Source: Cellvibrionales bacterium (GTDB lineage Bacteria; Pseudomonadota; Gammaproteobacteria; Pseudomonadales; GM7GCV1). From it: a stretch of 43,042 nucleotides of DNA. The stretch lies in the NCBI GenBank assembly GCA_014323765.1, contig JACONM010000010.1, positions 15,447 to 58,488 on the forward strand, written 5' to 3'. Each line of letters opens with the position of its first letter. The stretch's first letter is position 1. Below, one piece after another: positions 29,001-37,430 of this stretch. The notes beneath the pieces were generated by a model. It did no database searches. It had not been told where the DNA came from and saw only the letters and a list, made by a program, of their open reading frames with translations. The position numbers and the translations under genes are program-made.

Positions 29001-29158
29001 ACCGGGGTGACGTATCCGGCGCGACGGCGCGAGCCTTCCCGTTGACCGGTCGGCTGGCCGTCTTCGTCCAGCTGCCAATGCGCGGTTGGCGGCTCGTAGG
29101 GCGAGTTCAGAATAGGCCGGGTGAAAAAGCTGTCTGGATCTGGGTTTTGTGGCGACAT
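26096..29158 (-). CDS. Type III-like restriction enzyme Res
   Basis: A 1020-aa SF2 helicase-nuclease. The N-terminus (residues 10-40, FFTRPILNSPYEPP and WQLDEDGQPTG) is that of the long Res proteins found next to 1000-aa Mod proteins, the type sometimes named BPTD_3080 family. Walker A-like ATGAGKT is at about 173-179, a LNDEAHH box at about 310, SATPF near 370 and VGRALRRQSY near 650. A C-terminal nuclease core has YRPDFIVQ, then VEIKGYRGE at about 960-985, giving D and ExK. It is the first gene of the nine-gene run. No clear ribosome-binding site precedes the ATG, and 161 bases separate it from the broken NYN gene. Confidence 0.86.
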   Translation of the reverse strand: MSPQNPDPDSFFTRPILNSPYEPPTAHWQLDEDGQPTGQREGSRRRAGYVTPVPKNKKRKDAQSQDMLEGEAHRYSEIPIINQLRDALDEWRKRPAEHWRVSPTTARLLRHWRQHAFNDIRPFFCQIEAVEAAIWLTEVAPQRAQTRRAFLDPLEAVNEEANPGLPRLALKLATGAGKTTVMAMLIAWQTLNAVRKPGSKTFTRGFLVVTPGLTIKDRLRVLQPNDPNSYYQSRELVPQDMLRDLERAKIIITNYHAFKHRERLELSKGTRALIQGPHGKAPQTAETEGQMLQRVIGDLMGMQNILVLNDEAHHCYREKPAAEAEEPTLKGEARQEAETNREAARLWISGLETVARKLGIRRIFDLSATPFFLSGSGYREGTLFPWTMSDFSLMDAIECGIVKLPRVPVVDNIPSSEIPLFRNLWQHIRSDMPKKGRGKAGPLDPLQIPLQLQRALKALYDHYEKTFQMSRKAKMSAPPCFIVVCNNTATSKLVYDYIAGFERDNEDGSKTVQNGALELFRNFDEHGHPLSRPKTVLIDSQQLESGEGLSKDFQAAAKAEIEIYRNEIIKRTGDRQAAENLKPQDLLRELMNTVGKPGKLGGEVRCVVSVSMLTEGWDANTVTHVLGVRAFGTQLLCEQVVGRALRRQSYELNKDTGCLDVEYADVFGIPFDFTAKPTVAPPQPPPNTIRVKAIRPDRDALEICFPRVTGYRTVLPDERLSVHFNEESVLELTPDKVGPTITENSGLIGESIELTTVENKNLRDSTLAYELTKHLLINHYRDQNGAPKMHLFGQLKQITRQWLADYLKCKGGTHPAQLMYAELAARAVQRISAAITTAEQAKGRAVQALLDPYNRSGSTRHVNFTTSKTNRWKTDPRRCHIDRIILDSNWEAEFCRVVERHPQVLAYVKNHNLGLEVPYRQGSSAHQYRPDFIVQIDDGKGADDPLNLIVEIKGYRGEDAKVKKLTMDTYWIPGINNSGQFGRWAFAEFTDVYTIQEDFAERVDAEFERMLSSVHPKNSA

Positions 29159-29319
29159 GGCGGCGACCCGGCGGGGCTAGAGTGGCGATGGCAGTATGGT
29201 ACCAATAAGCGGCGCAACCGGGATGCACGAACCGCACCGACAATGCCATTTTCCAGCGCGGCGGGCAATTTTCTGCTGTGTGGGAGTTTGCGGCTTTATT
29301 TTGAATGTAACGCAACGCG

Positions 29320-30098
29320 CTATTCTTGCTCTATCGGCTGCGTGTTTCTGGGCGGCGGTTTAGGAAACCCGCTGTATAGGCCATCGATGTGCTCATGCAG
29401 ATTTTTGTTGACCTGATGCCAGAGCGGGTCGAGCACAAAGGTGATGCCCTCGCGGCGGGCGAGTTTGGCGGCGGGCACAAAATCGCTATCGCCCGCTACC
29501 AGAATGATAATGCTGGCCTGCCGCTTGAGCGCGATCGAGGCAATATCGAGACCGATGCGCATGTCGACGGCTTTTTGCCGGAAGGTCGGGCGATAGTCGG
29601 CATCGGTGAGGGCGGAAAATTCGCGTGTTTGCTTGCGTAGGTCGCGCAAAACGGCGGGTTTAAGTTCCCACAGGCTGTCCGGGTCGCGGCGCACCTCGCC
29701 AAGGCGGACGGCCATGTTGGGCATGTGCTTCAAGGTGTCGTGCAATGCCAAGCGAAATTTGGCTTGCTCGGTCTTAGCGTAATGGATCGCCCGATTACTG
29801 ACCGGTAGATGACCGCGGTCGAGGTAGGGGTGCGCATCGTAGAAGAAGGCCCGATACAGCAAGGAGTAAGGTTTGGCCGCAGATTCGGTCTGGTTGATAT
29901 GCTTTAGGTGGCTGCCAACGAGTTGCTCAATAGCCTTGCGGACGACTCTGGCTCTATGCGCAACCTGAGCATCAATGCCATCGGCATGCCATCGGTATCG
30001 GATTCGATGGGGCGGAGGAAAGAATGGAGATCTCGGCGGACGGAGCGAATACGCTCCAGAAAATACCCCCCATCAATCAGAATCGCGACTTTGCGCAT
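29320..30098 (-). pseudogene. NYN-domain (LabA/DUF88-like) nuclease, broken by an 11-bp duplication
   Basis: The first frame starts MRKVAILIDGGYFLERIR at 30098 and holds the first catalytic strand. The rest of the NYN domain continues in another frame: VDMRIGLDIA, then IILVAGDSDFVPAAKLARREG and FVLDPLWH. The frames part inside a perfect 10-base direct repeat at 29975-29995. Deleting one 11-base unit restores a single 255-aa frame reading ESDTDGIDAQVAH across the join. NYN proteins are PIN-like RNases, some involved in RNA decay or defence. As written, the protein is truncated after about 64 residues, although the second frame could in principle start at an internal codon. The gene lies upstream of, and in the same direction as, the res-mod operon. 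Confidence 0.8.
29975..29996. repeat. 11-bp tandem duplication in the NYN gene
   Basis: ATGCCATCGGC followed by ATGCCATCGGT. The second unit differs only in its last base. The length, 11, is not a multiple of three and explains the frameshift exactly. Confidence 0.85.
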
Positions 30099-30190
30099 AC
30101 CCTCCACCCTCAAATTAAAAAGCCCCAGGGGGTCGGCGTACCCAGAATCGCGAGGGGCAACGCGTACTGCCAAGGGGCGGATGCGGCTAT

Positions 30191-30219
30191 TCTATAACGA
30201 AAAATTGAGAGATTCGCAA
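30191..30219 (-). promoter_or_regulatory. Predicted promoter of the NYN gene
   Basis: On the minus strand TTGCGA (30214-30219) and TATAGA (30191-30196) are separated by 17 bases. The NYN start at 30098 lies about 93 bases downstream of the -10. The rest of 30099-30318 holds nothing else I can identify. Confidence 0.45.
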
Positions 30220-30318
30220 ATAGTTGGATATTTTTTACCGACAAGGGGCGGCTTGTTGGAATGATAGGCGGCAATATAACTCGGCGGGTACGGGCTAAGC
30301 GTTCTCGGCGGCAATCGC

Positions 30319-31206
30319 TCAGAGATATTTTTGCCCGCCAGTGTAGCGCGGTAGCCCCGCTAAATCCTGCCGGCAGCTAATCTGGCGGAAACCGCCCGCT
30401 TGCATACCGGCGGCCACCGCTTCCGCCTGCGTGGAGCCGTGTTCTAATAATAGCCAGCCAGACAGTCGCAGATACGCCCCCGCCTGCGCACAGATAAGCT
30501 CGATATCCGCCATGCCGCCCTGCGCCGCCACCAGTGCCCGGCGTGGTTCGAAGCGCAGGTCGCCCTGTTGCAGGCAGTCGCTCGCCGGGGCCACATAAGG
30601 TGGGTTGGCGACAATGAGGTCGAAGTGTGGCTTTTCTTGCCCGCCCGTGCGCCCCGCCTCTCCAGCCCAATCCGCGGCCAGCCCGGCAAACCAGTCGCTT
30701 TCCGAAATACGGACATTGCGCAGCCCGAATTTGCGGCGGTTGCGTTCCGCTAGGGCCACTGCCTCCGCCACCGCATCCACCGCCAGAATGCGCCAGTCGG
30801 GCCGCTCGATGGCCAATGCCAGCGCGATAGCTCCGGTGCCGGTGCCCAAGTCCAACACCTGCGCCGCAGCGGGCAGATCCAGCTGCAGAGCCCAGTCCAC
30901 CAGCAATTCGGTTTCTGGGCGCGGAATCAGGGTGCTGGTGTCGCACTCCAATTCCATGCTCCAAAACTCGCGTTGCCGCAGAATATGGGCGATGGGTTCG
31001 CCGCGTTGCCGTCGCGCCAGCAGGGCGCGGAATTGTCGCTCATCCGCCGCCGTTACCGACCGGTCGCCCCATGCCAGCAACCAAACTCGCTCCTTGCCGA
31101 GTACTTCCGCCAGCAGCAGCTGGGCATCTAAAACGGCGGAATCGGATTCGCTCAGCTGGGCGGCGGCGTGGCGCAATAAGGCATAGATGGTCGCCCTTTT
31201 ATTCAT
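30319..31206 (-). CDS. prmC: Release factor glutamine methyltransferase
   Basis: Methylates the glutamine of the GGQ motif in release factors RF1 and RF2, using SAM, in the cytoplasm. From ATG 31206 the protein is 295 aa, close to family length. A longer frame begins with GTG at 31293 and overlaps the prfA stop (GTGA); its extra 29 residues look unstructured, so I prefer the ATG, though translational coupling makes the GTG possible. The SAM-binding LDLGTGTGAIAL is at about residues 113-124 and the catalytic NPPY at about 203-206. The prfA-prmC order, substrate first and modifier next, is the usual one in gammaproteobacteria. Confidence 0.9.
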   Translation of the reverse strand: MNKRATIYALLRHAAAQLSESDSAVLDAQLLLAEVLGKERVWLLAWGDRSVTAADERQFRALLARRQRGEPIAHILRQREFWSMELECDTSTLIPRPETELLVDWALQLDLPAAAQVLDLGTGTGAIALALAIERPDWRILAVDAVAEAVALAERNRRKFGLRNVRISESDWFAGLAADWAGEAGRTGGQEKPHFDLIVANPPYVAPASDCLQQGDLRFEPRRALVAAQGGMADIELICAQAGAYLRLSGWLLLEHGSTQAEAVAAGMQAGGFRQISCRQDLAGLPRYTGGQKYL

Positions 31207-31289
31207 CGCCTCTTTACCGGTCGCCTCCTCAGCCGCCACCCCCGCACCGTCCACCGATTCGGCGGCCCGCCCGCGCCTATTCCCCGCCT

Positions 31290-32378
31290 TCACCCGCCGA
31301 GCGCGGCCAGCTGCTCGGCCTGATGCTGGGTGCCCAGAGCCTGTACCAGCTCCTGCAAACCGCCCCCCTGCATGATTTCATCCAGTTTGTAGAGCGTCAG
31401 ATTGATGCGGTGATCGGTCACCCGCCCTTGCGGAAAATTGTAAGTGCGGATGCGCTCGGAACGGTCGCCGCTGCCGACCAAACTGCGGCGGGTGTCGGAC
31501 TGCTCACGCGCCCGCTGTTCCTGCTGCGCACTGCCCAGCCGCGCCTGCAACAGAGCCATGGCTTTGGCACGGTTTTTGTGCTGCGAGCGTTCGTCTTGAC
31601 ATTCCACCACCAAACCGGTCGGCAGGTGCGTCAGGCGGATGGCCGAGTCGGTCTTATTGACGTGCTGGCCGCCGGCCCCGCTGGCGCGGAAAGTGTCCAC
31701 CCGCAGGTCGGCTTTGTTGATCTCGACCGCTTCCAGCGCATCGGCCTCCGGCAAAATGGCGACCGTGCAAGCCGAAGTATGAATGCGCCCCTGCGACTCG
31801 GTCTCCGGCACCCGCTGCACCCGGTGCGCCCCGGATTCAAATTTGAGCCGGGCGTAGACCCCAGCCCCGACGATGCGGGCGATAATTTCCTTATAGCCGC
31901 CCTGTTCGCTGGGGCGTTCGGAGACTGGCTCCACCCGCCACCGCTGCCCCTCGGCAAAGCGGGCGTACATGCGGAACAGGTCGCCGGCAAAGATCGCCGC
32001 CTCATCGCCGCCAGTGCCAGCGCGAATTTCCAGAAAGACATTTTTGTCGTCGTCCGGGTCTTTCGGCAACAGCAGCTTTTGCAATTCCAATTCCAGCGCG
32101 GCGCGGCGGTGCTCGGCTTCGTCTATTTCCTGCCGTGCCAGCTCGCGCAACTCCGGGTCCGCCTCCGCATCCAATAGCTGCTTGGCATCGGCCATCGCGG
32201 CGAGCACCTGCGTGTGGCGGGCAAAGCACTGCGCCACTGGCTCGATTTCGGCGTATTCGCGGGCCAATGTCTGAAAGCGCGGCTGGTCGGCGATCACCGA
32301 TGGTTCGGCGAGCAGGGCGGCGACCTCGCGATAGCGGTCGCACAGTCGCTCGAGCCGCTGGCGGATGGCCTCTTGCAC
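31290..32378 (-). CDS. prfA: Peptide chain release factor 1
   Basis: Recognises UAA and UAG and triggers peptide release on the ribosome. The protein is 362 aa, the usual length. The stop-codon-reading tripeptide region is VPETES near residue 190 (P-x-T), with GRIHTS following. The catalytic GAGGQHVNK is at about 234-242, with Gln238 the target of PrmC. It starts with GTG, nine bases after the hemA stop, with no strong ribosome-binding site, so it is probably translated by coupling to hemA. Its stop overlaps the possible GTG start of prmC. Confidence 0.95.
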   Translation of the reverse strand: MQEAIRQRLERLCDRYREVAALLAEPSVIADQPRFQTLAREYAEIEPVAQCFARHTQVLAAMADAKQLLDAEADPELRELARQEIDEAEHRRAALELELQKLLLPKDPDDDKNVFLEIRAGTGGDEAAIFAGDLFRMYARFAEGQRWRVEPVSERPSEQGGYKEIIARIVGAGVYARLKFESGAHRVQRVPETESQGRIHTSACTVAILPEADALEAVEINKADLRVDTFRASGAGGQHVNKTDSAIRLTHLPTGLVVECQDERSQHKNRAKAMALLQARLGSAQQEQRAREQSDTRRSLVGSGDRSERIRTYNFPQGRVTDHRINLTLYKLDEIMQGGGLQELVQALGTQHQAEQLAALGG

Positions 32379-32387
32379 GGGGTGCGA

Positions 32388-33665
32388 CTAATCGGCTTCC
32401 TGCTCGGCAGTTTCAAGTCCGAGCAGGCGGCGGGCGGTGTTAAGTTGCCCGGCCTGATCTTCGCTCAGCAGGCGGTTGAGCTGGGTGGTGGGGTGGTGAA
32501 TTAGTTTTTTCGTCAGATTGCTGGCCAGCCGTTCAAGCACTTTTTCCGGCGGCTCGCCAGCACTGAGAGCGCGCTGCGCTTTGTCGAGCTCGGCATCGCG
32601 AGTGCTGGCGGAACGCCCGCGATAGAGGCGGACGATGTCCACCCGGTCCGCGCCGCGCACATCGCGCTCCCAATGGGCGGCGCATTCGGCGATGATGGCA
32701 TTGGCTCCCTGCGCGGCCGCTTGGCGCGAGCGGCGGTTTTGCTCGACCACGCTGACCAAGTCGTCCACGGTGAACAAGCGCACCGCGGGCAATTCCGCGA
32801 CTTCAGGTTCGATGTCACGCGGCACGGCGATATCGACCATAAACAGCGGCCCGCTGGCAGTGCGCTTTTTTAGTGCCGATTCGACCGCGCCCTTGCCCAA
32901 AATCGGCAGCTGACTGGCGGTGGAGCTAATCAGAATATCGGCGCGGTGTAGCTGTTGCGGCATATCCGACAGCAGCCCCACCTCGACCTCCGCCGCCCCG
33001 CCAATTTGCGTGGCCAGCTGTTGGGCGCGGCTCTGGGTGCGGTTGAAAATGAGCAGCCGGTTCACCCCCTGTTGCACCAAATGCTTGCTGACTAGGCGGA
33101 CCGTCTCGCCCGCGCCGACCAGCATGGCGGTTTTGGCGTCCAAATCCGTGAAGAGCTCACGTCCCATGCGCACGGCAGCGCAGGCCACCGACACCGGATT
33201 CTGCCCGATGGCGGTCTCGCGGCGGATGCGTTTGGCGGCGGCAAAGCCATGCTGAAAGACTCGGTGCAGTGCCGAGCTAAGCGTGCCGGCATCGAGCGCA
33301 GTCGCGTAAGCCGATTTCAGTTGCCCTAGAATCTGCGGCTCGCCCAGCACCATGGAATCCAGCCCGCTGGCGACTCGCATCAGGTGCTCGATCGCCGCCC
33401 GCCCGCTGTGGTTGTAGCTGGCCGCAGCCAAGGGTTCGACCTCCATCTCATGCCAGCCAGCCAGCCAAACCAAGGCTTCGGCGGCACTCTGGCGGGTGTC
33501 CAGATAAAGTTCGGTGCGGTTGCAGGTGGAGAGCACCGCCACCCCGCGATGGCCTTGCGAGTGCGCCTGTTGCAGGGCGGCGACCATTTGCGCAGGGTCA
33601 AAGGCCACCCGCTCGCGCAGGCGCAACGGGGCAGTGCGGTGGTTGATTCCTAGAACGAGAAACAC
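32388..33665 (-). CDS. hemA: Glutamyl-tRNA reductase
   Basis: Reduces glutamyl-tRNA(Glu) to glutamate-1-semialdehyde, the first step of haem synthesis by the C5 pathway. From the GTG at 33665 the protein is 425 aa and starts MFLVLGINHRTAPLRLRERV, matching the family's usual N-terminus. A TTG at 33689 would add eight residues. The catalytic cysteine is in VLSTCNRTELY, near residue 48. The NADPH-binding MLVGAGET is near 185, and a C-terminal dimerisation helix is present. It heads the hemA-prfA-prmC operon and is divergent from the TPR lipoprotein gene. No ATG start or clear ribosome-binding site is seen, so expression may be modest. Confidence 0.93.
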   Translation of the reverse strand: MFLVLGINHRTAPLRLRERVAFDPAQMVAALQQAHSQGHRGVAVLSTCNRTELYLDTRQSAAEALVWLAGWHEMEVEPLAAASYNHSGRAAIEHLMRVASGLDSMVLGEPQILGQLKSAYATALDAGTLSSALHRVFQHGFAAAKRIRRETAIGQNPVSVACAAVRMGRELFTDLDAKTAMLVGAGETVRLVSKHLVQQGVNRLLIFNRTQSRAQQLATQIGGAAEVEVGLLSDMPQQLHRADILISSTASQLPILGKGAVESALKKRTASGPLFMVDIAVPRDIEPEVAELPAVRLFTVDDLVSVVEQNRRSRQAAAQGANAIIAECAAHWERDVRGADRVDIVRLYRGRSASTRDAELDKAQRALSAGEPPEKVLERLASNLTKKLIHHPTTQLNRLLSEDQAGQLNTARRLLGLETAEQEAD

Positions 33666-33689
33666 GGCAATGGGACGGGTGCAATCCAA

Positions 33690-33910
33690 CCGCTAAGGAT
33701 AGCCGAAAACGGGGGTGCCTGACCACCCGTCCGACTGCTCGCGGAATGGTTCAAGGGCACTTTTCGCCGCAACTGCCCCCAGCGCGGGGCAACGCAAGCA
33801 GTCCGGGCGCACAGTGAGCGGTCGGTCTATAATCCGCCCCCAGCGCAACCCTGCGCCCCGCCAACCCAGCCAAAGCCAAACCCACCGGCCACAGCAACCC
33901 CATAAACACC
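33690..33910. promoter_or_regulatory. Divergent hemA/TPR-lolB control region
   Basis: A perfect TATAAT at 33828-33833 on the plus strand lies 78 bases before the TPR lipoprotein ATG and could be its -10, but no good -35 sits 16-18 bases upstream. No clear promoter was found for hemA. The rest is C-rich, without visible dyads. Confidence 0.3.
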
Positions 33911-35689
33911 ATGCCCCGATTTCCTTCCCCGCGCATTCTCGCCCTGCTACTGGCGTTAATAGCCCTCCACGGTTGCGCCACAAAGCCCGCGCAACCCCTG
34001 CCGCCCGCCGAAGCTAGGGCGGTGGCTCTGGCTGATCAAGTCGCCGTGCTATTAGCACACCCGCTCGATGCCCGCACCCGGGCGCAATTACTGGTCGCCG
34101 AGACGCAGCTGTACCGCCGCAACAACGACGCGGCCCTGGATATTTACCGCAGTGCCGCCGAACAGACCGCCGACCCCTACATTGCCCGCCGCGCCGCCGA
34201 GATCGCTCTAGCCGGACGCGATCGCTTCCAAGCCCTGGATGCCGCCCTAGCCTATCTGGAACTGGCCCCGGCAGACCCGCATGCGGTGGTGGTGGCGGTG
34301 CGGTCCCTGGTGCGCAACGGCGAGGTGGAAGCAGCTTGGGAGCTCCTCAGCACCACACCGGGTAAAACCCTTGAAGTACGCCTGCTAACCGGCGATGCCG
34401 TGCGCTTAGCCGGGCAGATGCGCGACAATTTTCAGATCAAGTGGCTGCACGAGCAGCTGGTGGGCACCTACGGTAGCGACCCCAAAAGCGCAGAAATCCA
34501 ACTCGCGCTGGGCCTAATACACCGTCAACTCAACGAATGGCAAGCCGCCGCCGACTACGCCGCCCAAGCCTTTGCGCAGATGCCGGACAACGCCGCCGCC
34601 CTGCGCCTGCATGTCGATATGCTCTTGCGCTCTGGCAATGAAAGGGAGAACAAAAGGGAGGAAGCCGCCGCCGCGATGCGCACTTGGTTCGCCCGCAATT
34701 CGGGCGATCTGGCCACCCGCATCGAGATTGCGGAATTACTGGCGGAGATCGACCCGGCGGCAGCCCTGCCGGCCCTCACCAAGATGAACGCACAGTACCC
34801 TTGGTCCGGGCGGGTGCTGTGGGCTCTAGCGCGCCTGCATCAAAACGCCGGTGCGCCCGACCAAGCCCTGCCTTATTACCAGCAGATGGCGGAGTTCACC
34901 GACGACTTTCGCGCCCTAGCCCTGTTCAATCTGGGCCGGATTTACGAGCAGCAAAAAGACCTGCCGCAGGCGGCGGAAAACTACCGGGCCTTATTGGCCG
35001 GCGATCTGTCGCGAATCAGGCCAGAGATCGTCTTTTCCGCCCAAACGAGTCTAGCCCGCATCGCCTATCAGACCGATGCCGGCACGGGCGCGGCCCTCTT
35101 CGCCCAGCTGCGCGACCGCTACCCGGACGAACGGCGCACTCTATTCCGCGAAGAAGGCGCAGTGCTGGCCGAGCAAGATCGCCCCACTAAGGCCATCGCC
35201 ATTCTGAGCGAAGGGTTGGCCGACTACCCCGATGATCGCTCCATGCTCTACACCCGTGCCCTAGCCTATGAGCAAGCCGATAAGATCGCCGCCGCCGAGG
35301 CCGACCTGCGCCGCATGCTGGCATTGAATGCCGAGGATGCCACCGCCCTCAATGCGCTCGGCTACACTCTGACCGACCGCACCGACCGCCACGCCGAAGC
35401 CCTCAAACTCATCCAACGCGCCCTAGCGATTGAACCCGAAAACCCCGCCATCATCGACAGCATGGGCTGGGTGCTCCACCGCTTAGGCCGCCACGAAGAG
35501 GCCCTCGCCTACCTGCAACGGGCGCATGCCGCGCTAGTCGATGAAGAAATCATCGCCCACCTAGCCGAAGTGCTCATGGCACTCGACCGCCGCGAAGAGG
35601 CAAAAGCCATCCTAGAACAGGGCTTAAAAGACCTGTCGGACAGCACCCTGCTGCCGCAAACCCGCACCCGGCTGGGCCTCGACCCCTGA
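33911..35689 (+). CDS. TPR-repeat outer-membrane lipoprotein
   Basis: A 592-aa exported protein. The signal peptide (residues 1-21) ends in a lipobox LHGC, so Cys22 should be lipidated. The rest is alpha-helical with many tetratricopeptide repeats, clearest at about 100-180, 290-360 and 430-560 (for example ALNALGYTLTDRTDRHAEA and AIIDSMGWVLHRLGRHEEA). TPR proteins are scaffolds for protein complexes. A large TPR lipoprotein immediately upstream of lolB is common in gammaproteobacteria, but its exact role is unknown. The lolB frame begins by overlapping this gene's stop, so the two are co-translated. Confidence 0.85.
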   Translation: MPRFPSPRILALLLALIALHGCATKPAQPLPPAEARAVALADQVAVLLAHPLDARTRAQLLVAETQLYRRNNDAALDIYRSAAEQTADPYIARRAAEIALAGRDRFQALDAALAYLELAPADPHAVVVAVRSLVRNGEVEAAWELLSTTPGKTLEVRLLTGDAVRLAGQMRDNFQIKWLHEQLVGTYGSDPKSAEIQLALGLIHRQLNEWQAAADYAAQAFAQMPDNAAALRLHVDMLLRSGNERENKREEAAAAMRTWFARNSGDLATRIEIAELLAEIDPAAALPALTKMNAQYPWSGRVLWALARLHQNAGAPDQALPYYQQMAEFTDDFRALALFNLGRIYEQQKDLPQAAENYRALLAGDLSRIRPEIVFSAQTSLARIAYQTDAGTGAALFAQLRDRYPDERRTLFREEGAVLAEQDRPTKAIAILSEGLADYPDDRSMLYTRALAYEQADKIAAAEADLRRMLALNAEDATALNALGYTLTDRTDRHAEALKLIQRALAIEPENPAIIDSMGWVLHRLGRHEEALAYLQRAHAALVDEEIIAHLAEVLMALDRREEAKAILEQGLKDLSDSTLLPQTRTRLGLDP

Positions 35690-36303
35690 CCCGCCCCGCC
35701 CCCGCATCGCGCCGTCCGGCCAGCGGCAGGCTATCTCTCGCCGCGCCGCTCATCGCAATATTCGCACTATTGAGCGCCTGCAGCCGACTCGACCCGCAAC
35801 CGACTCCCGATTCCCCCACCACCGCCGACCACTGGCGCGCCAAGGGCAAGTTTGTCTACCGCTCCGCCGAGCGCACAGAAAGCGGCAATTTTGACTGGCG
35901 GCAACACGGTCAACAGTACGAATTGCGCCTCTACGGACCGCTCGCCCTAGGCACGGTGCGCATCACCGGCTCATCCAACACGGTGCGCATCCGCAGCCGC
36001 CAGCAAGATCTGAGCTCCGACCAACCGCAGCACCTGCTAAAGCGCGTCACCGGTCTCGCCCTGCCACTGCAAGCCCTGCCCGCTTGGCTAAGCGGCCAAC
36101 CCGCCTCCCCGCGCACCGTCATACTGCAAATCGACCACCAAGGCCGCCCGCTGCGCTTCACTGAGCAGGGCTGGCAACTGCGCTACGAAGGATTTCAGGC
36201 CGGCAACCCCGCCATACCGGCAACCATCCTCGCCACCGCCGACGGCATCCGCCTACGCCTGCTGGTCAAGAGCTTCACAACGCAACCGCCCGCCCCACCG
36301 TGA
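35686..36303 (+). CDS. lolB: Outer-membrane lipoprotein receptor LolB (probable CTG start)
   Basis: LolB accepts lipoproteins from the carrier LolA and inserts them into the outer membrane. The mature part shows the typical HWRAKGKFVYRSA strand, GNFDWRQHG, LYGPLALGTVRI and later WLSGQP. The reading frame extends upstream of the first TTG (35770) through a perfect signal peptide, APLIAIFALLSAC, whose Cys is the lipidation site; the TTG lies inside that lipobox and cannot be the start. No ATG, GTG or TTG exists further upstream in frame. The only near-cognate codon in a sensible place is CTG at 35686, overlapping the TPR gene's TGA (CTGA). This gives a 205-aa precursor. The stop overlaps the ispE GTG (GTGA). 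Confidence 0.85.
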   Translation: MTRPAPASRRPASGRLSLAAPLIAIFALLSACSRLDPQPTPDSPTTADHWRAKGKFVYRSAERTESGNFDWRQHGQQYELRLYGPLALGTVRITGSSNTVRIRSRQQDLSSDQPQHLLKRVTGLALPLQALPAWLSGQPASPRTVILQIDHQGRPLRFTEQGWQLRYEGFQAGNPAIPATILATADGIRLRLLVKSFTTQPPAPP

Positions 36304-37247
36304 CCGCCGCCGCCAAACCCTGGGTGCTGGACGCGCCCGCCAAACTCAATCTGTTTTTGCGCCTCGTCGGTCGGCGGGAAGACGGCTACCACCATTTGGA
36401 AAGCCTGATCCAAATCCTCGACTGGGGCGACCGCCTAGAATTTACGCCGCACCCGACGCTCGATGTCGCTGCCAACCCGCCCATCGACTGCCCGCCTGAG
36501 CACAACCTAGTCCTACGCGCCGCCCGCACCCTGCAAACGCACAGCGACTGCCGCCAAGGTGCCCGAATCCATCTGCACAAACGGGTGCCGAGCGGGGCCG
36601 GCCTCGGCGGCGGCAGCTCGGACGCGGCCACCACCCTGCTGGCCCTCAACGCCCTCTGGAAGCTGAATCTGGATCTGGCCACGCTGGCCACGCTGGGGCT
36701 AAAACTCGGTGCCGATGTGCCGCTATTCGTGCGCGGCTACAGCGCATTGGTGCGCGGCATCGGCGAACGGCTGACTCCCCTACCCCTGCCCGCACGCTGG
36801 TTTTTAGTGCTGGTGCCGAATGTTCGCAGTCTAACGGCGGACATCTTCGCCCACCCCGACTTGCAGCGCGACAACCCCGCCCTATTCGCCGATCTCGATA
36901 CGCCCTTATTGACAAGCCCCGCCGCGATCCGCAAAATACGCGCCCGCGCTGACCGCCATGCGCAAAACGATTGCCAAGCAGTGGTCGAGCAAATGCATCC
37001 GCCCGTAGCGCAGGCCCGCCGAATGCTGACCGCGGTCGCTGACGGCGGTCGGGTCGGCATGACCGGCACTGGTTGCGGCCTGTTTGCCGAGTTCCCCGAA
37101 CAGGGCGCAGCGCAGCAGGCGTTACATCGGTTGCAGGAGCGATGGGCACAGCAAGGCGAGCAACCAGCTCAAATGCGCATCGCCGCCGGTATCGACCGCT
37201 CGCCCGTCCATGCGCAGCTGCAGCGTTTGCAGGCGGGGCGCGGATAA
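36300..37247 (+). CDS. ispE: 4-diphosphocytidyl-2-C-methyl-D-erythritol kinase
   Basis: Phosphorylates CDP-methylerythritol in the MEP pathway of isoprenoid synthesis. The 315-aa protein is a GHMP kinase, slightly longer than usual at its C-terminus. The N-terminal APAKLNLFLRLVGRREDGYH is followed by the ATP-binding PSGAGLGGGSSDA at about residues 98-110. The third GHMP motif, MTGTGCGLFAEF, is near 247-258. It starts with GTG, overlapping the lolB stop by four bases. The tRNA-Gln gene follows six bases after its stop, so the tRNA is probably processed from the same transcript. Confidence 0.95.
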   Translation: MTAAAKPWVLDAPAKLNLFLRLVGRREDGYHHLESLIQILDWGDRLEFTPHPTLDVAANPPIDCPPEHNLVLRAARTLQTHSDCRQGARIHLHKRVPSGAGLGGGSSDAATTLLALNALWKLNLDLATLATLGLKLGADVPLFVRGYSALVRGIGERLTPLPLPARWFLVLVPNVRSLTADIFAHPDLQRDNPALFADLDTPLLTSPAAIRKIRARADRHAQNDCQAVVEQMHPPVAQARRMLTAVADGGRVGMTGTGCGLFAEFPEQGAAQQALHRLQERWAQQGEQPAQMRIAAGIDRSPVHAQLQRLQAGRG

Positions 37248-37253
37248 CACAGT

Positions 37254-37328
37254 TGGGGTGTAGCCAAGCGGTAAGGCAGCGGGTTTTGATCCCGCCATGC
37301 GGAGGTTCGAATCCTCCCACCCCAGCCA
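37254..37328 (+). tRNA. tRNA-Gln (TTG anticodon)
   Basis: A full cloverleaf can be folded. The acceptor is TGGGGTG/CACCCCA with discriminator G and an encoded CCA at 37326-37328. The anticodon stem GCGGG/CCCGC encloses TTTTGAT, giving anticodon TTG at 37286-37288. The T-arm GGAGG-TTCGAAT-CCTCC is perfect. Position between ispE and prs is conserved in many gammaproteobacteria. No integrase or attachment-site duplication is seen near it. Confidence 0.97.
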
Positions 37329-37430
37329 TCTTAAGGGGTCGCCAGCGGCGGGGGCATTCGTCCAGCCGCCAGCGCAGCAATTCACAGGTCTAAAAGCCAC
37401 ACGCAGGTCTAGGGGTCAAAAAACACAACC

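Noticed and set aside
37254-37328. tRNA-Gln as an island integration site
   Set aside because: It lies inside a conserved housekeeping operon, with no partial tRNA repeat or integrase in the window.
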